Source: Carettochelys insculpta
Lineage: Eukaryota; Chordata; Testudines; Carettochelyidae
Assembly (NCBI RefSeq): GCF_033958435.1
Contig: NC_134161.1
Location: 14,818,001-14,882,000 of the forward strand
Length of the DNA stretch: 64,000 bases
Direction: 5' to 3'
The notes beneath the pieces were generated by a model. The model made no database searches. It was not told the DNA's origin and saw nothing but the letters and a program-made list of their open reading frames with translations. Positions within the stretch are counted from its first letter, which is position 1, and the number at the start of each line of letters is the position of its first letter. Shown here in pieces: positions 56,082 to 64,000 of this stretch. Both the position numbers and the translations under genes were made by a program.

Positions 56082-56285
56082 TGGTCTAGTGGGGACAGCA
56101 GCCAAAAACCTAGGTTCCAGGTCTAGCTCTGACACTTTGCCTTTCTGTTTCTCCTCCTCTGTCTATTTAGAATAGAAGGTCTTTGAGCCAGGGGCTTTCT
56201 TGTACTACAAGCAATTACAGTGCTTGTTACAAGGGGGACCAGCTGTCGTGTGGGGCCTGTAAGCACTATTGCAATACATACCATA
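56082..56285 (+). repeat. MIR-like SINE with 'cagcacctagc'-type tail
   Basis: The tRNA-like head gtggtctagtggggacagc leads into aacctaggttccaggtctag (B-box-like) and a pyrimidine-rich body. It ends with the distinct tail atagaaggtctttgagccag, ggggcctgtaagcactattg. It shows that the tail seen alone at 7913 and 13235 is joined to a MIR-like head. Confidence 0.6.
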
Positions 56286-56289
56286 ACAT

Positions 56290-57085
56290 ACAGAATAAAA
56301 TGTTAGCTTGCATGGGCTTCTAAAATCTGTTGGCAGCAGCTTAGTTCTTTATTTCCAATAGGAGAAAAGGGTGAATTAATTGTACAACCCTTTTACATCA
56401 TGCATTAAACACCTTATTTGGGAGATAAAATGTACAGAAAGCCCAAGACAGTCACTTGTTAGAATTCAAAAATAAGAAACAAATGTTGAATTGTACAGTG
56501 TAAAGGTCAGAGCAGGGGAAAATCTACAAATCTCTCTGTAGGCTGGGATTTTTTGTTTATCATTGCAGCTAATCCTACTCTTGGGTCTCCCCTGCCCAGC
56601 CTTGAAAGAAAGATAAATGAGGTGTGGGCAAGGCTCACCCGATTAACTTGGCTAATCCCCCAATTTCTCTCTTTTCCAAGTCCGGTTTGGAGGGGAGTTT
56701 GCAGAATTTATGAATACAGACACTGAAGCCACAGGCTCACGTAGGAGAAGGAGACACCCAGTGGAGAGCCAGCGGAAGTGTGTGTCCATTAGATGTGCAA
56801 GCACAATTGTGTCAGCACACCAGTGCCAAGTGCAAGGCTGTGCACATGCAGAGTGGTGTCAGACACAGCAAGTGTGCAAATGAATGCAACTGGGCGCCAA
56901 CTCACTGCAAGCATCAGATGGGTGAAGGGCTGGAGATGGCATCTTGCAGCAGCCTCAGTCATTGTCTGAGCCCAGGATGGGCTGAGAGTGATGTTGAGTT
57001 ACCTACTTGAAGGGCATTGCAATGGCCCATTGTCATTGCACAATGTCAGGTATGAAGTCGCAGATTCTCCGTTGCCCGAGGTGAT
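56290..57085. other. No gene recognised
   Basis: Mixed DNA, frames under 80 codons. Confidence 0.4.
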
Positions 57086-57096
57086 GAAGTGGGGAG

Positions 57097-57575
57097 TGTG
57101 AGGAATTTATTCCCCTGGTTAGGTTACATGTGTTTCCTACTGTTCTGTAGCCACCCGAGGTGGGTGCCTCAGTTTCCCGAGGCACAGCTTCAGTGTATAG
57201 CTGGTGATGGGTCATTTCCATGTGATGACCCTCATGCCCTTTGTAACCTAGGCAACCAGGTGACACCTTTCTTCCCTGGGAAACAGGACAAAGGAGGGAG
57301 GAGGGGCCTGGCTGGATTGAATTAGAACTGGGCAGTTGAGTGGAGCGGTCTCAGCTGGCTGGAGAGGGAAGAAGGAAGGCCAGGGCCAGGGCCAGGGCCA
57401 GGGTGAGCCCGCAGGAGCCCCTCTTCCCAAGCTTCTGGTTTCTGTGCTGACAAGTCTGTTCTCCACTGCGTCCCTGTTGACTAATAAACCTCTTGTCCCT
57501 GCTGAATGAGACTCAGCTCTGCCTGTGGATGGGGTGCAGGATCTGGGGATCCACACACTCTGTGACCCCCTGCAG
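57097..57575 (+). mobile_element. Probable solo LTR
   Basis: The segment starts TGTGAGG and contains gtgcctcagtttccc and a (GGGCCA)n run at about 57378-57402. Near its end it has ctaataaacctcttgt, a polyadenylation signal (AATAAA, about 57482) in the context typical of vertebrate LTRs, followed by ggggtgcaggatctggggat. I recall reptile LTRs of this form. No internal retroviral sequence adjoins it, so it would be a solo LTR. Exact borders and target duplication were not fixed. Confidence 0.5.
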
Positions 57576-57579
57576 CTTC

Positions 57580-58195
57580 TGTCCTTATTAGCACCAGTGA
57601 ACAGCAGGTGTGAATTGTTACTGGGCTGCTTCAGTCTTTCACTCCCAGGTTACACTATTGAAAGTGACTACACAAGGGATAGGGCAACTAAGCACCTGGC
57701 TCCAGAGGCCCAGCACGCCCTGGAAGAGCTGCAATCAAGTCCTAATTCCTTTGCTGGACCTTTCTCTGGTGCAGATTTCCTCCCACAGTGCATCATCTTC
57801 AGTGCACTGGCTGCTGGCATGTTTGGGGGATGGACGGACAGCATCAACTGCCATCCTCTGCCTGCTCACCTCCATGTGAGTGTGTTGGCCCTTGTGCGAG
57901 GTCCAGGCACACAGCTCCATGCGTTTCTTATCCCTCACCGCCCCCAGCTGTCCAGCAGGACTCTCATTTGAGCCCTCTAGACCTGTTTCTAAGTCTGGCA
58001 GTCACTGGCCATTTGAGTTTTCACAACTGAGATGAATTATTTTCCCCAAAGAGTTTGCTTTTTCCCTGGCTCCCCAAAATTGATTGTTCGTGTGGAAAAA
58101 AAAAAAGAAAAAAAAAACAATTGCCTCTATTTTTGCACCAGACACGAGAAGTATTGTCTGAAAGCATGAGCCCCAGGCCTGGCAGAACACCTCCC
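57580..58195. other. No gene recognised
   Basis: The 148-codon plus-strand frame (57525-57971) starts inside the LTR-like segment and has no domain. An A-rich run lies at 58098-58119. Confidence 0.4.
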
Positions 58196-58199
58196 TGTG

Positions 58200-58262
58200 C
58201 CAAGCACTGTACAACCACAGAACAGAAAGACAACTCTGGTCTGAAAGAGCTCACATGCTATG
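58200..58262 (+). repeat. Interspersed repeat of the 'gggccccattgt' type
   Basis: It has aagcactgtacaaccacaga, acagaaagacaact and gaaagagctcacatgct, sharing the order found at 284-365 and 63895-63990. Confidence 0.5.
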
Positions 58263-58377
58263 GCTCATGGGTGAAATTAGCTCCCTGATGACTAGGCATT
58301 ACACACAACGTCATTTTTCCTAACAAAACCAAAGATGCCAGCTGGCATCTGCAATCAGAGGTAGCATTAGCCACGGG

Positions 58378-58560
58378 GTGGGAGACTGGACTGGGGCCCA
58401 TGACTCTTGGTTGGCAGAGGACTTCATCTCTTTGAGCCTTGGTTTACCCTTCTACTCTTTGTCAGTTTTGTCTCGTTAGAATGTAAGCACTCCGGGGCAG
58501 GGATTCTCTCTCATTATGCGTACAGCTCCGAGCACAAAGGGGTTATGATGACTATCAGGG
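58378..58560 (+). repeat. MIR-like SINE with 'cagcacctagc'-type tail
   Basis: The body tttgagccttggtttaccct is followed by gaatgtaagcactccggggc, agggattctctctcattatg and agctccgagcacaaaggggt. It has the same head-plus-tail order as 56082-56285. Confidence 0.55.
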
Positions 58561-58564
58561 CTGT

Positions 58565-59150
58565 TGCAACAGAGCAGTAATCATCGTTTGCAATTTACAA
58601 TGTCACGTGAGGTAAGTGTTTGTGAACAGCGCCAAAGCACTTAAAATCCACGCTACCACATCTTGAAACCAGGACAAAATGGTCAGGGCAGAAGGCGGCC
58701 TTAGAGAACCGAAGAAGCATCATTGATTTAAAACTATCAGTTTAGCAATCAGCCTCTGACCGTGTGTTCCTGCTGCCACTGCCTAGACCTTCTGGGGACA
58801 ACTCTGGGAGCTTTCAGCACCAGGAATGCACTCCAAGCCTCCGCCTGGGTCAAGTTGTCAGCTGAAGCAGTAGTACCCCAGGAGTGGGAGCGTTCCCAGC
58901 ATACAGCTTTGTGCATTGTTGGAGCTGGGAAGAAAATTCCAGCTTGATCCTGTCTGGGCAGTTTGTTTGCATTGCAGTTTATGAAGCTACATCAAAATGA
59001 GCTCAAGAGGCTCTGTGAGGGATCAAGGCAAACCCCATGTGACTACTTCATACTAGGCTGAGATCTCTGGAGGGGACCCTCACCCTAGAACAGGCCTCCC
59101 TGCTGGCCTCAGTCTGTCTCCAGGTCAAGTCTGCTTGACTGCCAAATGCT
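58565..59150. other. No gene recognised
   Basis: Short frames only. Confidence 0.4.
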
Positions 59151-59156
59151 AAAGGT

Positions 59157-59366
59157 TTTTTCTGTACTTACCTGAGGGCGACACTTCTGGGGTTCAATTT
59201 AGAGGGTCTACTAATGGTCAATGACAAAACCCCTTGCAATTGTGAGGAGTGAGGGAAGTTGACGGGAGACTTTCTCCTGTTATCCTCCCACTGTGGGGAT
59301 GGTGCAGAAAATCGAGGTGGAGTTGCGTATCTTACATTGATTTTCTCCCTTAGAGTAGACCTAGCC
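59157..59366. mobile_element. Harbinger-like MITE, left end lost
   Basis: The right end tagagtagacctagcc and interior blocks gagggaagttgacgggaga, ttatcctcccactgtgggga match 50126-50419. The left terminus is not recognisable. Confidence 0.65.
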
Positions 59367-59369
59367 TTG

Positions 59370-59890
59370 GACTGTAACCTCTATTGGCCCCATCCCTACC
59401 CCTAAACTGGCAGGACCCTATAGACCCGAGACCCCAACACAGAGCTATTAGATGGGAGGTTTGGGTGAAAAATGTGATCAACTTCTTGACTCTCTGGAGC
59501 TTTTTGAAAGGCAGGAGGTCTGCATGATATGCCTGCTGCCTAAATAGCTGTGTGACACCCTTATAGTCCAAATTTGGTCCAGGACAGATAGATTTGTGTG
59601 GCTCATGTGGAATTATTTTAGTCTTTGTTTTTCTCCTTTATCTGTTTGTTTTCCCTAATCTGTGTGCAGAAAAACAGAAAGCCCCAATGGAAGGGCTCCA
59701 AGAGAGAGAGAGCACAGTGTGTGTGTTTCCACATGCTGCACCAACTCTGCTTCAGTAGACAGCTGACACTTCTGCCAGGCAAGGACTTGTAGAAAGTTAT
59801 AAGGGCAGTTCAAAGACAAGAAAATCATTGCTATAAATACAGTACTTCCATGTGTTTTCTTTTTCATCATGCTTCATCTTCTCTCCTCTT
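59370..59890. other. No gene recognised; (AG)n/(TG)n tract
   Basis: A short ag and gt dinucleotide tract lies at about 59701-59727. Otherwise nothing recognisable. Confidence 0.4.
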
Positions 59891-59900
59891 GTTTTGATTG

Positions 59901-60120
59901 TAAAAAGTCTCAGAGGTGTAGCTGTATTAATCTGTAACTTCATGAATAACAAGCAGTACTGTGTCACCTTAGATACTAACAAATTTATTAGGTAAAGAGC
60001 TTTTGTAGCTAAATGCCACTTCCTCAGATGATCACTCAGATAAGGTGGATTTTACCCATAAAAGCTCATTATCTAATTAATTTGTTAGTCTCTAAGGTGC
60101 CACTGGACTGCTTGTTACTT
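59901..60120. mobile_element. Head-to-head pair of Penelope-like tails
   Basis: The left arm (59901-60029, minus) carries the long tail (cagaggtgtagctgtattaa). The right arm (about 60035-60120, plus) has the shorter one (ttgttagtctctaaggtgcc). The core boxes are mutated (ATAAAAGC for GAAAGC). Flanks gttttgattg (59891-59900) and gtttttattg (60121-60130) agree at 9 of 10, a likely target duplication. Confidence 0.65.
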
Positions 60121-60134
60121 GTTTTTATTGTTTA

Positions 60135-61045
60135 TCCTGCCGATTATTTTTTTCAATTAAAAGTTTATGATCGTCAGTGGTCTATTTATGGATACCACAG
60201 AAAAGGACAAAATGTTGATTCATTTTCAATTGAATTCAGTGAACTGATTTGCCTACCCTACAGTTCACTGGTTTTCTTCATTTATTTAAAATAAAATGTT
60301 GAAGAAAAAGCCCTCCGGTATTTGTATCTCTTGCAAAAAAAAAAAAAAATCTTGTCTTGCCAAGACCCAAGACCCTGGCCAAGTTCCAAGCTGGTTTATT
60401 ATTTTCTGTGGTTTTCAGTTAGAGATAGGTTTCTACTTCACCTCTTGCTCTGAACTCTTCCTGCTGTTCTGTTCAATAGCTACCATGTTCCACTCCAGAA
60501 AGGGCTGCATTACTGTGGTGGAGAAAATTTCACCTGTGCATGCATGTAACAGCAATTGGCTTCTATTTATGATATCGTAGTGGAACATGCTGAGTGAGAC
60601 AAGTAACTGAGACAGGTGGGAGTACAGACGGAGAGAGATTGAAAAGACCCTGGCGGTGAGTCAAGGCTAAAATGAACCAGGAGTTCTCGCTGCCTGGGAT
60701 TTACAGCTACATCTCCTGAAGACTGTAATCCCTATGTAGATTGACTTCCAGCTATTGTCTCTGACTGGGGGCAGAAGAGCCATCATCAACCTTCTAAATT
60801 CTTATCTTTCGGTCTGCAAGTGCATCTTATCAACCCAAAGAAAAGCTGCAGGATATTTCTCCAGCTTCTAAATCTAGTTTGATTTGTCTGAGCCCAAGAA
60901 GGTGATCAGATTTGATTTAAAAGCCACCATTGGCTCAGGAAAGATTGACATGGATTGACTGGCAAAGTCATTCCCTGGCTTCACCATGGTTAAACATTTT
61001 GGCACAGATTTTCAGAAGGTGCCTTTTCTTGTAGGTGCCCAGCTT
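60135..61045. other. No gene recognised
   Basis: There is an A run at 60336-60349. Frames stay under 95 codons. Confidence 0.4.
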
Positions 61046-61049
61046 TAGA

Positions 61050-61245
61050 CATCTACTGGACTGGGATTCAGGACATCTAGGTGCTCTTATAGTCACCTGC
61101 TGGGTGATGTTGGGCTAGTTCTGCCCCCTTTTCATGCCTCAGTTTCACCATTTTTAAAATGGGGGTAAATACACTGATCTCTTTTGTAAAATGCTTAAAG
61201 CTCTATAGATGAAAAGTGCTGGAAGTTAGTACCATGAGGGACTTT
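61050..61245 (+). repeat. MIR/CORE-type SINE, good copy
   Basis: In order: actgggattcaggacatcta, cctgctgggtgatgttgggc, catgcctcagtttcaccatt, aaaatgggggtaaatacact, ttttgtaaaatgcttaaagc and atgaaaagtgct. This follows the amniote MIR-type SINE from head to 3' end. Confidence 0.7.
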
Positions 61246-61249
61246 ATTC

Positions 61250-63125
61250 TCACCTCAGTTTTATACTAATGTAACTCCACTGGCTTCTGGTCTAGTTCAG
61301 TCCTGTACACAGGAGTTTCTGTGGAGGCGAGTGCTTTTTTGTAAATGTGGACCGGAATATTTTTAATTATAAAGGAGTTCAAAATAGTCATGCAATGAGT
61401 GTGCATGAGACAGGCAAATGAATAAAAATGAGTGGAAGCAGTGATTAGTGAAAAATGATCTTGTTATAACATCCTCACAATTTATACAGTATTAAAGCTT
61501 TTATAGAAATTACCTTCTGCGATCTAGCCGTGATATCATAAGTAAAAAAAACAGCATTCCAAAATATTCCATCTTTATCTTGAGAGAAAGTAGAAGCTGT
61601 CCCTAGAATCTACCATTCAGCCCTGCTGAGCAATCAAAATTACACTTGAAGTACATGGGAATAGCTGGTGCCCAGCACCTTTGAAATCTGTTCCCAAATG
61701 CTGGGTGTGCAAAAGTCAGTGCCATTTCTGAATATCAGAGCCTGAGAACTGTTTATTGTAAAAGACTCCCTTTACTAGCCAATGGCAGACATTGTGCTTT
61801 GCACATCCCATGTCTCATGCCTACTTCTTCACAGACCAAAAAACCCAAGCTTGAAAAACTGCCCAAATAGCTGAGAATGGAACACTGCAAATACCATTTC
61901 AGAGGCCACCATTGAAAATTTGCTTCTTAATCTCCCTGCCTTGCCCTTTGTATCTGTGAAATGGGCACACTACATCACAAAAATTTATCTGTGGTTGGGA
62001 GGGTTCATTTGTTAGGGACTTAACCATCAGCCATCAAAATTGAAGGCAAAATGTTCACTGATGTCAGTGCAAGCCAGGGGATTTCCCTGCAGGCTGTAAG
62101 GGCATTAACATAGGTGAAATCTGCCTCTCCTCCACACATACTGATGCATCATTTACATCATTCAGAGATTAATTTCACATTAGATTCATGCCCAGCAGCA
62201 GTGAATGGATTTACTGACTACAAAGCAGCCAGTGAGGACCACTGGCCTCCAGCAGATAGGCGTCCTACAGATTAATGTTAAACTGCCTCCGGGCGTCGTC
62301 ACCCAGAATGAGAACTGATACAGGCATGTGGTTACTCTGGGATCCCATAAAGGCAGAGTGTACCAATGTGAATGCTAGAGTTTGTCATCCACCCGGCATT
62401 CGATTCTCACAGGAAAGAGATACAGCTTCATTTCTCTTAGAGAAGGGTGTGCGGGGTGGGAGCCGGGGAGATATGCTAACCCTGGCCTGGGTATTGTCAA
62501 ACCCCTGATAAGTTGTCTGTTGGAAATAAAAGTAGATTAACTCTAGTTCCCAGGGCGGAAAAGGCCCACCAGTTATTATTCTCCAGACTGTACCACCTCC
62601 TCCTACACAGCTCACTCCGCCTGGCATATTCCACCGCAGGCAAAAGCCCTTATGAAAAGACCCAGGGGGGACTGTGCTGACGCCAGCCACTGAGAGTTAT
62701 CAGGACTGCTGGAGTCCTGTGAGCCAGCCAGACTGGGCAGAACAAGGGCCCGATCCTGCCTGTCTCACCCAGGGTGGACTTCCATTGACTCCCAAGGGAT
62801 AAAACCGGAGAGGGGTGTTGGGCCATGATGAAGGCCTCTGATGCTGGAGGGGCTGTGCCCCCAGCAGGAGAAGCATGCTCAGGTTACAGGCATGTATTCT
62901 CCTGGCCTTGGGGATAGGCAGCCACGGGGGTGATCCCTGCCAAGCCTGGGAGTGCGGGGAAGGGACAGCAATTCTTATTACTGGGGGAGAAGTAAGCTAG
63001 CTCCAGCTGAGTGGCTCTGTCTCTTCTTCTGTTTGACATCCTTCCCCGGGTGCCTGGCCTCTCCTTGCAGACAATATATTTCAAACGCCCCAGCTCTCAG
63101 GTTCTTTCTTCTCATTTGCTCCCTC
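61250..63125. other. No gene recognised
   Basis: AT-rich to about 62250, then more GC-rich. Frames stay near 100 codons or less. No repeat termini were recognised. Confidence 0.4.
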
Positions 63126-63129
63126 CCCA

Positions 63130-63370
63130 GCTCTGCATCCCGCCCCCAACGTCACCCCCGGCACCTCCATCTGGTTTCTGTTAGGAGCTCACTGTGGGAG
63201 CACGCGGCTGGCCGAGCTCAGCCTTCAGACCCCCCTCGAGTGAAGAGAGCGCTGGGCTGCCGCTGCTGGCCTCCACTGCCGCTCGAACCCTGCTCGGTGC
63301 CCCGCTCGCCCCCGTGCAATAAGATGCTGCCTTGCACATCTGCTTTCAATTGCGTGCTCCTTTGACCAGC
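63130..63370. promoter_or_regulatory. CpG-rich patch, possible regulatory element
   Basis: About 16 CpG dinucleotides fall within roughly 240 bases, in a window that is otherwise poor in CpG apart from the TTCGAA-rich elements. No repeat signature is visible. It could be a small CpG island or enhancer. No TATA box or start site can be pointed to. Confidence 0.3.
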
Positions 63371-63379
63371 GCTGGGAAA

Positions 63380-63890
63380 AAAAGGGACGCTTTCGCTGCA
63401 GCTCAGGCTCTTAAAGGCACAGCGTGTGCAAAACCCCAACAACTGCATTGTCTCCCAAGGCCAAGCCAGTACGCAGCCAAGATTTAAAAATACCCCGGCC
63501 CTTGGGGCTGCCTCCTGACCTGGGAATCTCTCCTACTGCCGGATTTCCACTACTCAGCCTGGTCCCGTTGCAGGCTTGTGATCAGTTTCTGAAATTCATT
63601 TCATGTTCTCAGCCCCGCCTGTTCTTGTAGGCTTATCTAGCTGCAAACTGGGTCCTTCTAAAAGAAGTCTGCATGAAGGAGCATTCACATACCTGCTGAC
63701 TTTTTCTAAGTTGCCTGACTAGAAGTGTATGTGCTTACCCCATGGTACCATGTGATGCTGCAGCCAGCTGAAATAGACCTTGCTAGTGCTCTTTCTAAAA
63801 GCATCACAGACCAATGCCACTCTGCATGCACTGGTGCTTGCTGTGCAGCCAAGGAGGTAGCAAAGGAGCTCAGTGTTATTTATTTGTATT
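63380..63890. other. No gene recognised
   Basis: Unique-looking DNA between the CpG-rich patch and a repeat. Confidence 0.4.
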
Positions 63891-63894
63891 GTGT

Positions 63895-63990
63895 TAGCAT
63901 CTGTGGACCAGGACCCCTGTGGTTAAAGGTGCTGTACAGACAGAACAAAAAAGATGGTCCCTGCTCCAAAGAGCTTACGAATGAAGTCTG
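63895..63990 (+). repeat. Interspersed repeat of the 'gggccccattgt' type
   Basis: The order ggaccaggacccctgtggtt, ggtgctgtacagacagaaca, aaaagatggtccctgctcca, aagagcttacga matches 284-365 and 58200-58262 and is the best preserved of the three. Confidence 0.6.
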
Positions 63991-64000
63991 AGGCAAGTAA

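Noticed and set aside
1..64000. CRISPR array, bacterial operons or phage genes
   Set aside because: No regularly spaced identical repeats, no ribosome-binding-site-linked long frames. The repeat content is that of a vertebrate genome.

Overview
The window looks like ordinary intergenic or intronic DNA of an amniote, most probably a turtle, with a crocodilian as the next choice. The reasons are CR1 retrotransposons of the sauropsid type with the ATTCTATGATTCT-like 3' end, MIR/CORE-type SINEs, and many short cut-and-paste DNA elements (hAT-, PIF/Harbinger- and pogo-like). Birds carry far fewer of the last group. Open reading frames are short, and none has the look of a conserved cellular exon. 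I support no host protein-coding gene and no cellular RNA gene.

Layout. 1-8 kb: SINE fragments, a hAT-like element with an internal ~70-bp tandem repeat (4565-5245), a pogo-like MITE and a CR1 tail. 8-9 kb: short Penelope-like tails, one pair forming a foldback with 81-bp arms. 10-17 kb: CR1 fragments, two hAT-like MITEs with target-site duplications, a Harbinger-like MITE and a second pogo-like MITE. 22.8-24.7 kb: the largest single element, a 5'-truncated minus-strand CR1 that still encodes a recognisable reverse transcriptase with two stop codons and a frameshift. 25-35 kb: hAT MITE, third pogo-like MITE, Penelope-like tail, Harbinger-like MITEs (one nested in a CR1) and an L3/CR1-type copy. 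37-42 kb: a MIR with its tRNA-like head, GC-rich degenerate tandem DNA, and a ~710-bp element rich in TTCGAA. 43-50 kb: another Harbinger-like element, a hAT interrupted by an inverted Penelope-like pair, a second ~710-bp TTCGAA-rich copy, and a tandem Penelope-like pair. 50-64 kb: further Harbinger-like copies, L3/CR1 fragments, a likely solo LTR, SINEs, a third inverted Penelope-like pair and one CpG-rich patch near 63.2 kb.

The most unusual signal is a family of short (~90-220 bp) tails. At least three copies keep a hammerhead-ribozyme-like core: a CTGANGA-type box (variably preserved), stem II, GAAA, a 3-bp stem III and an unpaired residue at the expected cleavage position. Three head-to-head pairs form foldbacks, and several units are flanked by 9-12 bp imperfect direct repeats. 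Their relation to Penelope-like retroelements is from family knowledge and was not searched. All element names come from termini, duplications and recalled family features, not from a database comparison.
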